A DNA stretch of 64,000 nt from Microvelia longipes (Eukaryota; Arthropoda; Insecta; Hemiptera; Veliidae): NCBI GenBank assembly GCA_018340805.1, contig JACMZG010001914.1, positions 20,805,970 through 20,869,969 on the forward strand. The letters are read 5' to 3'. The position numbers were made by a program, and so were the translations under genes. Shown here piece by piece: positions 43,130-54,574 of the stretch. The first letter of the stretch is position 1. Every line of letters starts with the position of its first letter. The notes under the pieces were generated by a model. That model was not told the origin of the DNA. It made no database searches and saw only the letters and a program-made list of their open reading frames with translations.

Positions 43130-46040
43130 ATTCTGAGCAGAAGCCTGAAAACCCACATGGTTTAATTTTTCGTGTCCTGATGATTTAAAAAAAATAGGTT
43201 TACCGTAACCCTTTGGACGAGCGCAAGGATCAGATAAAACTTTTTATATATCTGTAAAATTTTCAAAAATTTTCTACAGTAGATAAAAAGTTTATTTACT
43301 TCTCCAGGTAAATTTCTCTCTTTGTGTATTTTTTATTATTATCTAAAAATGACTTTTTATAACAATCTGTAACGTTCCAGTAAAAATAATATTTCGATTT
43401 TTTGTTATTCTTTTAGACCTCTGTTTTTGTTTGATTTTTTTCTGTCCCTTCAGTAAAATTTTGTCCTTTTTCTCCCCATTTTTTCAAAAGGGCAAACAAT
43501 CCTCCGGGTTTTTTTCTGGAGATTGGCGGAAAGAGGATTCATATCTCATTAATTCCGCCCTACTTGGAAGTAAAGGGTGAGAGGAACGAGGCTGTAAATT
43601 CACGACGTCCCCCCTCCACTAAACCTCTCAACTTGCTGTTTTATCTTCTGGTACTAGAAAAAAATCAGATTTTCAGTGTACTCTGTAAACTTTATTTCGT
43701 AGAATGAAGTGGGCCGTTAAACATTAAGAGAGAAGTAGAAGGAAAAATCCAAAAAATTCCAACAAAAAAAATTGGGTCCTAAAAACTATTAAAGAATTTT
43801 TTTTAAAGGTTAAATCAGAAAATATAAAAAAAATGAAAATTGGGTCGACTTTTCTTTCCAAAAAAATTTATTAGGTTTTTGTACTGTAGGTTTTTATGTA
43901 GAAATCATTGTTAGATAACTGTGTGTCTTACAAAAGAAAACGGAGTCGTCAACAAGGCGCCCGAATTGATAGAGTAGGCGCCAAATTCTGTATGGGCGCC
44001 TCTTTTTCGGACTTGCAATAAAAAGCAAAAATGTCGAGGGGAAGCATAACAATAGACCCGCGGGAATAAAGAAATAAGGGGATGGAATAGATTAAGCCAT
44101 AGGAAACCCACCCTCTATCTGACATCCATAGATAACTTTTCTATAGATAAACACCCTTTCCCGAAGATGAACCCTTCAAACTATGTATAAACAGAGTGAC
44201 GGTATCGTAATCTATCTTTGGCTACATCTGAAGCCGCAGAGAACTTGATAAGCAGCATTGTGGTTCCCCTAACATGTTAAGTTTATACTTAACAACTCTT
44301 TTAACTTTTTCTACCCTTCTTAAGTATCTTTTTACACTTAAATTTAACTTAACGCTTAACATTAACTAAAAATTGGTAAGGGATAAAGCTTTAAGTATTC
44401 TTTTTAAGAACACTAAAGAACAGCTTTGTTTTAACTTTTAGCTAATATAATATTCCATTTGAGAGAATTTAAAAAGAAAAAAATACTATTTAAAAGAGCA
44501 GAGTGGAAATAAAAAAGCCAAATAATGCTTGGTATATTATAGATTTACATTACTATGTAATACTTGCACAGCAGCAGAGATCGGTCCAGATATTATTTTT
44601 ACCTCTTTCGTTTTCTTAGGGACTAAATTAATCTGAATTTAGTAAAGCACTAATTTACACTAAACATTAGTTTAAAAATATCCAAAAATAAATTGTATCC
44701 AGGATATAGAAAGAGCACAATCATCAATCGTTCATCTTAGTTAGTTGGTAAATAAGTAATAGTTGGCAATTAAGTAATAACCAATAGCCTGCTCTCTTTG
44801 ATCTAATACAAATACTAAAACCAGCACTTCTACTTAGCCCAACAATCAATTGAGTTTGAACAGAATCAAAAGTTTGTAAATCTGAAGCATATAACAGTAT
44901 TCTGTGAGTACAGAATATAAGTGATCCTATTTAAAAGTATGACTTTTGTATAAGAAGCTAAACTAACAAAATATTCAACTAATTTAACAAAATAAGTATT
45001 AGCCGTATTATTTACTAATCTTAATTTCCTTAATCCCCCGAAACAAGCTGATTTAAAAAGCCTATCCTAAAGAAACTTTCTTCATTTTACGTTGTTCCAT
45101 ACCAAATTTTATTGTGTAGTCTTTCTTCACATTCTTCCAAGAATGAAGAAACTCAAATAAAACTAATGCCTAATGTTCAGTTCTAGTAAAAACAAATCTC
45201 CACAAGGTCGTTTCTCCGCTTAATTTGTTTCAACGCAACTAGAGGCGTTTTTTCTTTCTAACTTGAAGTCTAATAAGAATTATTTTTTATTCAACCCCTC
45301 TTATTTCAAACTGTTATTATTAATAAAGCCGGCATACCACTAGATATGTTATCTCAGCTATCGTATTGTTACAATTTTGAAACAAACTGCAAAACAGACG
45401 GAGAATAATAAAGTCTAGTAAAGTTACCTAAAGTCAAGTAATCTAGTTTAGTCACCTATATGTAGTTTATTAGCTTTCCTCATTACCATAGTTATGTAGG
45501 AAAATTACTTTGTCCATCCCAAAAAATCTAAAATCGAGGTTTCATCGTATTCTTTTTTTCATCGTATCCGTGTCTGACATCCTAATGACGTTCTGAGTGA
45601 GTTTCATCATGCTTTCTGCCTGTCTGGGGGTGTGCTTGTCACGATAACTCAAGCAGTGTTTTTAAACAAAATTTTGAAACAAAATTTATTGTGTGTAAAC
45701 CGGAGTCAAGTTCCTAGTTAGTTTATTTGTCTCGGCTCTTTCAATAAGTTTAAAGCCTCCCATTGTAATGCCAAGAAGCTATGCATTCTGTAGAAATAAT
45801 ACCTATCAGGCATTTTATTGAATGAGACATCGCTAATATGCAGGTTTCGTTTATTTTCATTTGACAAATCGCTCTTGTCAATACGTTTTAGTCCATTTCA
45901 ACAGAATGTATACTTCACACATAGCCCCTAGTTTCAATCTATTAATCCGATTTGAAAAAGGGAATTTTAATGCTCTTAACCAGTCTACACTTTACACAGT
46001 ATCTCTACCAATAGAGAGAATACAGCGTTTCGTAGATTAT
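43000..46040. other. Gene-free AT-rich stretch
   Basis: Holds a (CA)n microsatellite at 43090-43124 and, at 45535-45665 on the minus strand, a copy of dispersed repeat family 'R' (CATCCTAATGACGTTCTGAG). The frames 43911-44111 and 45861-46061 match no family. Nothing else recognised. Confidence 0.5.
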
Positions 46041-46050
46041 CCTGCGTATA

Positions 46051-46102
46051 GAATTGTTTGATAATTCTCGATATATCTATATCGAGATTTATCAAACAAT
46101 TC
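46051..46102. repeat. 25-bp-arm palindrome
   Basis: GAATTGTTTGATAATTCTCG plus ATATA is mirrored by TATATCGAGATTTATCAAAC plus AATTC with one mismatch and a 2-nt centre. It could extrude as a cruciform. It cuts the ends of two convergent small frames, neither of which looks like a gene. Confidence 0.85.
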
Positions 46103-46561
46103 TCTTGTCATTTCTGATAATAAACTCTGAATTGAGAAAATTATACATTCTTCTTTAATCTCCCTAACTTTTTGAATGTCAACACTAACTGCACTTTTAT
46201 CCGAGAGAGGGTGATTTTTATAAAAAGCTCTTTTTAACACGACTTATGTTTTTCCTAGATGGGGCGTTTTTCAACCACATCTTTTATTTCCAATGCGTAT
46301 AATATTTTACGGGAAGTAAAAACCTTATAATAAATCTACTAAAGGAGAACTTAAAAAAAGTGTTTGTTTCGTCACCCTCAATTGTGAGATTTAGTATTTA
46401 AATAAACTATTTTACGAGACTGTATAAAATATATGTATGTATTTACTTGCATTATGTTGGGTAAGTAGATAGAAATCGAACTAATAAGACATATTTAAAT
46501 TAAAATTTCCAAACACTCGGAATAATTAAGGATAAACAAGTGAGGAATCAGCTACCGATTA

Positions 46562-46680
46562 CTATTTTATTTCCGAGGCACTGAATCAAATAAAACCGAT
46601 CTGGAGTTGTTACAACCTCTTAAATTAACCGAAATCCAATATAATTAATCGGAAGTTTAGAGAATAGCAAAAACTGGGCT
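46562..46680 (+). repeat. Diverged unit of the 148-bp repeat of 34.35-34.74 kb
   Basis: GGCACTGAATCAAATAAAACCG, then ATCTGGAGTTGTTACAACC and CGAAATCCAA, follows the consensus of the tandem units at 34.35 kb. Confidence 0.5.
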
Positions 46681-47204
46681 TTAAATGTGTGATCAAAATG
46701 ATTAAATATTGCTCAAAATATTAACTTGGAGTATGTTCTTCGAAAAATTCAGAAAAGTTAGCAACACGTTGTATTGTTTCTGCTCTGGCTATGGCGTATA
46801 ACCGAAATTTTGAGCAAGAACTGTATTGTAAAGCAAAAAACAAGCATTTCAGACACGATATGCCTTGTATGCGGACCCCTTACCTGAATGTTTTAATGGT
46901 CATCCACATCGAGAAAATAGCAGATGGTACGCAAAAGATAATTTTTCTTTATTTATAGCGTTGTGAATCAGCAACCGTTTAGAGTTAATCTTATATTATT
47001 TTCTTTTTTTCAATAGGAAAAGTATTGTTGACACAATATAATTGTGTGGCTTAAAAAAATAATGTGACATAAAAATCGAAAACTGTTTATAAAAATCATC
47101 AGTTTTAGATGTTTTAAGACCTTATGAGTGGTTATTATAAAGTTGTCTGTATATGTCTGTTATTATCGTAGCTCTTATTGTGTTAAAGAGGCGGCTTATG
47201 AAGT

Positions 47205-47267
47205 CATCACTAATGTTACGTTGTATCAAGCGAGGTCAATCCTTGGATGGGTTACTGCTGGTTATAA
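47205..47267 (+). ncRNA. 5S-rRNA-like relic
   Basis: ATCAAGCGAGGTCAATCC, TTGGATGGGTTACTGCTGG and TTATAAA follow the middle and box C part of 5S rRNA (TTAGTACTTGGATGGG...GACCGC). More decayed than the copy at 33.65 kb. Confidence 0.5.
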
Positions 47268-47269
47268 AA

Positions 47270-48690
47270 CAGACGAGCTGCAATTTGGTCCAAATTGATG
47301 AGGCACCATTTACACGATTTTTCCTTTTCAAATTGGCAACGTTGACTTTGTAGCTTCGCACGATTGTTCAACCCTCATTTCAAATTTTTGAAACTTTTAT
47401 CCTATAATATGTAATTGTATTTTAAAGTTTTTTTTTCTCCACGCAAATTGTCTAATTTTATTTATGCTGTAAAGACAAATAAACAAATTTTTGCGGTTAC
47501 ATTTCAAAACCAAAACAAAACTCAAATGAATATTAATATCTATTTTTTTGGCTTTACGGCCTCCACAACATATTTATTATGAATATATTCTCATAGTTCA
47601 TAAAAATGATTTAAAAATATAGCTTACCATAAAAATATCATATAAACCAAGGGCCAAGAGAAGTAAAAAATGACTGGCATATAAAAAGGGGAAAGTCATA
47701 AAAATGCATCGAAGTCATTGTGAGTATATTTTTCTTATGTTTTAGTGAACCTTCGAATATTTTTCTTTTTTATCAATATTTTCGGTATCAATAACATGTT
47801 TTCCACCTTCCCTGGAGCTAGAGAAATGATAATAAATCAAAACATATGAGGTTTTGATGGATTTAATGGGGCGTTCGAGTTTTTTCTTGTGTTTACTTTT
47901 TTGTCCTTCTGTTTTTTCTCATATTTAAGAATTGGAAAAGACAATAGACGCAACGCTTCAAAGAAAAAAAATTAAAACCATTTCAAGTACATTATTAGTA
48001 AAGTTTTTACCTACTTTTATCGCATCAAGAAAATTTATTTATTTACTAATAACAAGATTGCAAACCACAATTGTATCTGCACATAAAATTCTCTGCTTTC
48101 ACAAAGAAAACTTTCTAAAAAGTGAAAAAAATTTCAGAATCAATTCTGTGATTCTGCTGTTTATAGTGATCTGTCTTTAGAATCCAAATCGGTGGTTCAT
48201 GATGGTGTAACAATTGTTTCAGCCTAACTGTCTAGTCGCTGGTTATGGAGGTGATTTCTAAATCTTATAAGACTTCGCTCAAACTTAGTAGAAATAATTC
48301 AACTTATACATACTTGAACTTAACTATACTTTTCTAAACTAAAATAGGCGAGGGGATGAGAACCGACTCTAACCATCCAATGAAATGTGACAAAGTTCTA
48401 AAACTAAATATAACTTAGATAAATTACTCAATAAGCCAAACTAATAATATATAAAAACAGGTCTTTTGTTTAAAAAAATGAAGAAGATTTTAGGAAATAA
48501 ATTTTATGAAAAAACAACTAATAATATGCCATATGCGAGGTTAGAAATTTCAAGATATGGTACTGAAACTAATCAGAGTACTTAGTACTAAATACTTCTG
48601 ATGTCAAAGAAGAACGAAAAGAAATAGAATCTAGCGACTTTTAGAAAAACGTAAGGCATGAAAATAAATAAGAGAGTGAAATTGAACTAT
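47270..48690. other. Stretch without a recognised gene
   Basis: The 82-codon frame 47932-48180 (Lys/Leu/Ile-rich) has no motif I know. Otherwise AT-rich sequence. Confidence 0.4.
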
Positions 48691-49207
48691 AAAGGGAGAG
48701 AATTCCTTCTTTCCACCCACCTTCCATTAACCAAAATGGAATTTATAAGATGACTTGCAAAGATTGTCTACAAAATTATATAGGTAGAACATCTCGTACT
48801 CTAAACAATAGGTATCAAGAACTCTTACACTCATTCATAAAAGATAAATCAAATTCTAACTTTGCCAATCACCTTCGCACACACGGACACGAACCAGATA
48901 CAATATCAAACTTAATGAGACTGATACACAATCGTACTCGAAAGACTATTACAAACAGCGAATTACTGACAAAACAATTATTAACGAACAACTTACTGTC
49001 AATTTGGACATCACTTTTTCGGTACTCAAACCAACACTAGACAAAAATCGAATACGGGAAAACCATGACACCGGGACACATCATAATAAAAGACACAAAG
49101 CATCATAACATCAAATGTCTCACTCGCACACCTGACTTCTCAGGGTCACGGCCTTGACTCAGTACAAATTCCCTATACAAACTCTCTCCTACTCCCTTCT
49201 TTATCTT

Positions 49208-49279
49208 TAGAGGGCCCGTCGTGCCCTCTAAAGTTATATCAGTAAATAACTAATAATGTTATTCACTGATATAACTTTA
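49208..49279 (+). other. Two adjacent hairpins in the Penelope-like 3' region
   Basis: TAGAGGGC / GCCCTCTA with a 7-nt loop (49208-49230), then TAAAGTTATATCAGTAAATAAC against its complement at 49258-49279 with one mismatch and a 7-nt loop. Confidence 0.8.
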
Positions 49280-49299
49280 TTAGTTGAGAGCTTCAGTCT

Positions 49300-49350
49300 T
49301 GCCCCGCTTGCTGATGATGGTGTTATGCCGAAACTGGTCTAGGTATATAT
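49300..49350 (+). ncRNA. Degenerate hammerhead-ribozyme-like motif
   Basis: CTGATGA (49311-49317), a short stem II GGU/GCC, CGAAAC (49329-49334) and GGTC where the cleavage triplet GUC is expected. Stem I pairs weakly (CTTG against TAGG with wobbles). Minimal hammerheads are known in Penelope-like elements. The core fits; activity is doubtful. Confidence 0.4.
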
Positions 49351-49399
49351 CTAACAGCAAGAGTATCGACGGTAGTTTGTTCTTCAATTTATTTTAAAT

Positions 49400-51280
49400 G
49401 GGTTGATAAAACAATCCCCCCACTTAAAAACTTATGAGTTCCGCTTTACTGTTACTAAACCCTATAAGAAACTCAATTTTATAGTAGAAGAATCAAAAAA
49501 CTCCATATGTTTCTAATCAAAAATAAAGAAAGACTAAATATTTTTTCTATTTTATTTTGTCTTACAAAAATGTCATATTTTTGTGGTTGCGCACAATAAA
49601 TAATCACACTTGAATAAAGAATAAGTAAAAAGTTACAACAAAAAACAAATAAAAATTATAGGCAAGCAGTAAAAATGTGAAACTAAGCTACCTAATCTTC
49701 TATAATAGATTAAAACAACAAGAACTATACTTGCCACAATTGTGGTAACTTAAAAATAACAAAACACGTTTTCTTGAAATTTTGAAATGGTACTAATTTT
49801 TAGTGGCAATGTTAGACCCCCTCTAAAATCTAATCAAGTTTTTAATAGTCATACCATTCTGAAAAATGATATTTGTACAGACTTACATCTACATCGGATA
49901 AGTTGTTTGACATCACTCTTGGTTATTTGTGAAGTGCAATCATACCAACTATCTTGAAATAGGGGGATAACACACTAAATCAATTTGCCATATAACGAAG
50001 AGACCCCATCAAGAACACAATAAAAATAGAGAAGAATCCATCACAAAACACATGTCAAAAACAAACTGCATATGCTTGGTACGATTTGCTCATGCTTTCA
50101 ATTATTACATTAACCACGCGGTTCCTAAATTTAAAGGCAAAATTATCTTATGATAGATTCCTGAGAAGGTTATAAACGAAAAGTAAAAATTAATATCTTT
50201 TCTGTTTTAATAGCTTTATTTTAATTGTTTTAACAAGAACAAAAGGTTACGAAAATCACGACAAATACAGAAGGATCACCAAGGACAAGCACAGAAAACC
50301 ACCTTGACCAAGGAGGCAGCTAATTTTTTATAAATTAAATTAAACAAATTTTTTACAGATTTTTTTTAAATAAAAATGTCCATGCGTATTCTAACGTTAT
50401 GAAAAACATGATTATCATTATAAATACGACATTGCAGAGCATTATTCAAACATATTTAAAGCACAATTTATGCTAGTTTTTATTATGTTTTATCGCATTT
50501 CCTTTGAGGAATCAGGAAAAAATAAGTAACTACAATAGAAATGCTATTGCTCTGGTTATGAAGCATAAAGTGAAAACTTAAGCAACAAATGCTTACTTAA
50601 ATGGCGAATTTTAAAATAAATTTTCCCGGCTTGCGGAACTCCGCAAATTTAAATACAGACAATAGTATTATTTTTGTGGAGAGATAAATTGTTTCTTTAT
50701 CTATCCAGTGCAGAGTCCTATGCGTTCTTTTTTACTATCACTAAGATAAAATATTTATACCATTATTTTTATTTTCTGTATAACTTTTTCATTATCATTT
50801 TCAACCCATGTGGTAATAATACAATAGATGATCGAAAAATATATTTTGAAGTTGTAGGAAGTAATTCAAGATTGTTATGGACTTAAAAGTTTGTATTGAT
50901 AAATCAAAATGGCGCCGAGGTTCTACCATGTTATTGCTTCTGTTGTGGGGGGAGTAACATAAGATTTTGTCATAGTTTAGGTGTTGTTATTAATGTTCAG
51001 ATGATGTTTATTTTGTGAAGAAATCGTAAGGGGAGAAAGTGTAAACATTTTTATGTAAAGAGAAAATATATGTGTTTGTTTTTGAAAACTTATATATTTT
51101 GTTCAGTCAGGATGATTGAAATATTCAGGTGTTTCAAAAAGAGCGGATAGAAAACTTATATAAAATCGGGTTAGGGGTACCTCGGAACAATTTCTCATTA
51201 TCGAACTTGCTACATCTTGAGAACATAGAAGTCGCTAAATTTATATAGCAGTACTTCTTTGAACTCACTTTACTCATTTA
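49400..51280. other. Gene-free AT-rich stretch
   Basis: No coding, RNA or repeat signal that I can name. The frame 50674-50886 is AT-rich and matches nothing. Confidence 0.45.
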
Positions 51281-51285
51281 TATGC

Positions 51286-51340
51286 TTTATTCCCAGCGAT
51301 AACTTAAGCCTGGTACTGCCCTCGCTGGAAGCTACATAAA
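51286..51340 (-). ncRNA. 5S-rRNA-like relic, minus strand
   Basis: On the minus strand GTAGCTTCCAGCGAGGGCAG, TACCAGGCTTAAGTTA and TCGCTGGGAATAAA follow the same track as the 33.65 kb copy (GCAGCATCAAGCGAGGTCAG ... CCGCTGGGAATAAA). Confidence 0.5.
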
Positions 51341-51614
51341 ATTAGTGATCGGACAAAAACCTTAGTTATTCTAGCTGTATTTAAATGAAAATTAGTATGC
51401 TACTTTATTATATAAAAAGATACAATTGTAGAAAATTTAACTCAATTGGATCCTTATTTTTTCAATTCTTAACCATTTTTTATTTCTTAACAAATTATAC
51501 ATGTGAATCGATAAAAATTGAACTATTTCTGATAACCATAAGTTACTAGGCACATTTATTGGTCTTGTATACATGCTTGCTTAATTTCAAATTTATCAAA
51601 ATATTTTTTCGCGT

Positions 51615-52840
51615 TCTATAAATTTTTAAAATTGTAGCAAAAGCTGACAACTAGACTCAAACCAAAAATAATTAAGTGGATTTACACAACAATTGTAAGA
51701 CCAAGGCTCTGGTGGCCTGCTGAGAACAAAACCACAACTGATCGCAAACTTAGCAAAGTTTAATAATTATCTTGTCTCGCTATCGCAGGATCCATGAAAA
51801 CTACTCCAACAGGTGCTCTTGAAGTCTTTTTATACTAGCCAAAAGTTACTTCGTATAATATTATGAGAAGCAGCAGCCACTTATGTGGAAATATGTATAT
51901 CTATGTAATTACAGGTATGTGGTATCCATATAATAACAGCAAACACGCTGGGATAGAAAACATTATTTTAGATTAATAACTTATATTTGCGGCAGCCATA
52001 CCCAGAGAGAGTGATATCAAGGAAGCCTCTGCCTTTGGTCAAGAATGTAAAGCTCACTTGTCTCTCTTGTCAGAGTAAAACTGTTAAACTTAAGTGGGTA
52101 CCAGGCCACTTAAGTGCTGTGAGTAAAAAGGAAGTAGATAAACTCACAAGACTTGGAGCAGAAACCCCAATCATTGGAGCAGACTCTGTTCATTCCTTTT
52201 CACACGCTAAGATACCCTTGGATAGCTGATTAATGAACACTCTAAAACTTAAATGGCATGCCTTTGCTGGTTGCTGGTTGCAGACAATAAAAAATGTTTA
52301 TAACATGGCCAATTGAAAAATTACAAATTTTCTAATTAATCTCAGCAAGCCTTGTCTTTACGTTTATACTAAATATCCAGATCAGTAGGATTAGCATTAC
52401 AACAAGTTACTATTTTTTTCCGCAAATCTGCTAAAACAAATGAAAGATTAGAATAAACTTTGAAGAGCTTTACTTGAACCTACTTATTATCCTAACCGGT
52501 CACTCTCGATTAAATAAAATACTTTAGGTATGTAATCTCAGAGGCTATCTGCTCCATGTGAATGCATTGCGAGGAGACAGCTTTTCGCCAGCTTCAAGAG
52601 AGTGAGTATCACCTTTTCTTCTCTGTGTACCCACATATTTGGCGTTGGTCTCTTGTACGAAGAGGAGCTTTGTTCTCTTTGTTGCAGAGATATCCTCGAA
52701 TATATCAACCTTTCCAAGACATAGTTGGCAAAGGTGGTGTAGGCTAAGGAATCGGAAATGGCAAGAAGGTCATAGCTACGTGGCCTGTATTTGCCTTGCC
52801 AGGCTTTGCCTCCCCACCCTATTACTACTACTACTGGATG
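51615..52840 (+). pseudogene. Decayed LINE of an RNase-H-bearing clade, 3' part
   Basis: In order: RT connection KPKIIKWIYTTIVRPRLWWP (about 51.67 kb) and LAIAGSMKTTPTGALEV (about 51.78 kb), which match the region after the RT in R1/Loa/Jockey-like LINEs; then an RNase H end, VKLKWVPGHLSAVSKKEVDK (52083-52150); then a cysteine region CECIARRQLF and LYEEELCSLCCRDILEYI (about 52.55-52.71 kb) in another frame. It ends near a (TAC)n tail at 52819-52835. Multiple stops and shifts: inactive. Confidence 0.75.
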
Positions 52841-52844
52841 ACTA

Positions 52845-53555
52845 AGACATAAATGAGTCTATTAAATTTCAATCAACAAAACTCATATCTTCTTATGTAT
52901 AAATACATAAATGAGGCTCGCATGAAAATCGAATTAATCAATCTGCCTAAATTTCTGACCAGTTTTAATAGCTAAAGTAAGTAAGTAGAAAATAATTAAT
53001 TTAGGAGTAGGAAACTGAAAAATGCAATTAGTAACAATAAAGAAGTAATAGATATAAAATGTTAATAGTTGGTTAGAGTGTTTGTTTTTAATTTAATTGC
53101 ATTTTAATTATAATTAAAATGGTTTGTAACATTTTTGCCTTTTAAATTTTCCCGTTAAAGTCTCATTATCATATCAATTGGTTTAATCTTGAAGTTTGGA
53201 ACAATATATTGAGGTAACATTACCTCTACCTACATTTATCTAACTCATTTACCTCCATGGTGTCAAGGCTAGAGCGTTATAGGTTGTCAAACAGTGAAAA
53301 CAAGGTAAAATACTTTTATGAGCGACTTCATGTCGTAACAAATTCAAAACTTGTTCATTATGCGATTTCGATCCAATGCTAACTATATGGTGTACAATGT
53401 TTAAATAATTTAAAAGTAGCATTCTTACACAACAATTTAGTTCCTCCCTTACAGCTTAGGGATCCTCTTTGTTACTTTGGTGTTTCTATAAACTGGCAGG
53501 TATGGCTTAACTTAGCTATAATACAGTGTTAGTTGTATTTATTGGCCTCCTTTCA
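52845..53555. other. AT-rich stretch without a recognised gene
   Basis: Nothing recognised between the LINE tail and the GC-rich block. Confidence 0.45.
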
Positions 53556-53559
53556 CTGC

Positions 53560-54570
53560 TTCCTGCAAGTAAGCGTAGGGGTAGTATAGATTATAGAGGA
53601 GCTCCGTGTGGGACTCCCTTTTCGATCTCACTCGGCTTCCAAGATATCATCGGAGCCTTGTTTTTTCTCTTCTCGCTTTAGAAGGCTTCATTCCCGGCTT
53701 GACCATTTAGACCGTCCGCTGATTAGTTATAATGATCGGCTCCATTAGGATCTGAGCTCTCTTTTCACTTCACTAGCGCTAATGTCAACGCTAGCCTTCT
53801 TGATATACCACTGGTAAGAAACCATTGCCAGCCACGCGTTTGAGCCCGTCGTCCTATTTATGATAGGCGGCCCTCTTAACCACCTAGCTGTGCAAGTCTC
53901 CATTGCTAGTACAATTCAGTTTTGCCGTTTTTAACCTGTCGGTAGAGTATCCATCTACCGATACCTTTACGGTTACTGGTCGAGACTTCATCACTAGTGT
54001 CCGGGCTTCCTTGCAAGGGTTTTATTCGTCTCAGCTGGAAGTTATCACTTCAGCCTCTTTACAAAGTTGGTAGAGAATTTATCTACTAGCGTTTCGGCTT
54101 TACGGGCGAGGAATCATCGCCAGTCTTAGGCTCCTGTGTACAACTCTGTCTAAGTTTTTATTGGCAGCCAGGGAAGGGATAGCGTCTTGTTATGAAGTTA
54201 CCATTACCAGCGCTGTAGGTTCCTTACATTTGAAAAGTATATGGCTAAGTATCGCACTGCTATCACATTAATCCTCCCGCTGGTCAAGTTATCATTGCCA
54301 GCACCGTACTTTATTAGCTGCTTGTACGTTATCATTACTCGTCGTTTAGGTTAGAGCTGTTTAGTTCAGGTTAGGCCAAGTTTCGGCCACGGTGGTACGT
54401 GGTGCTGAATAGCGCCCATACGTCGTTGACGATGTGACGCCGGTCGTCCCGGTCAATGTCACCATGAGTCTAAGGGGCACAGAACCTTTTGGCATCATGA
54501 TCCGCAGGCCTTCGGCCCATTGCACGTCGTTTGACAAATTTGCGGACTGTGTGATGTTCGTATTGCTTTA
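53560..54570. other. GC-rich block with irregular short hairpins
   Basis: Composition jumps (36 of 60 bases are G or C in 54421-54480). Short stems with a loop like (A/G)AGTTATCAT recur irregularly: CTGGTAAGAAACCATTGCCAG (53812), ACTGGTCGAGACTTCATCAC (53976), GCTGGAAGTTATCACTTCAG (54033), GGGCGAGGAATCATCGCC (54099), GCTGGTCAAGTTATCATTGC (54281), plus GGTAGAGTATCCATCTACC (53941) and its relative at 54068. On the minus strand the same units read as A/T-G/S-N-D/G-N peptides, but no frame stays open through the block; one 69-codon frame without early ATG ends near 54.37 kb. Unknown origin. Confidence 0.5.
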
Positions 54571-54574
54571 GGAT

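Larger units (their letters stand above)
48700..49395 (+). mobile_element. Penelope-like element, 3' part with GIY-YIG endonuclease domain
   Basis: Penelope-like elements are retroelements that couple a reverse transcriptase to a C-terminal GIY-YIG nuclease. Here only the nuclease end remains: NGIYKMTCKDCLQNYIGRTS (GIY at about 48.74 kb, YIG at 48781), an R at the expected place in RYQELLHSF, then FANHLRTHGH. The frame ends at 49038, soon after a loss of similarity. The 3' flank holds two consecutive hairpins (49208-49230 and 49229-49279) and CTGATGATGG...GCCGAAAC (49311-49334). The RT part is absent: 5' truncated and inactive. Confidence 0.8.
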
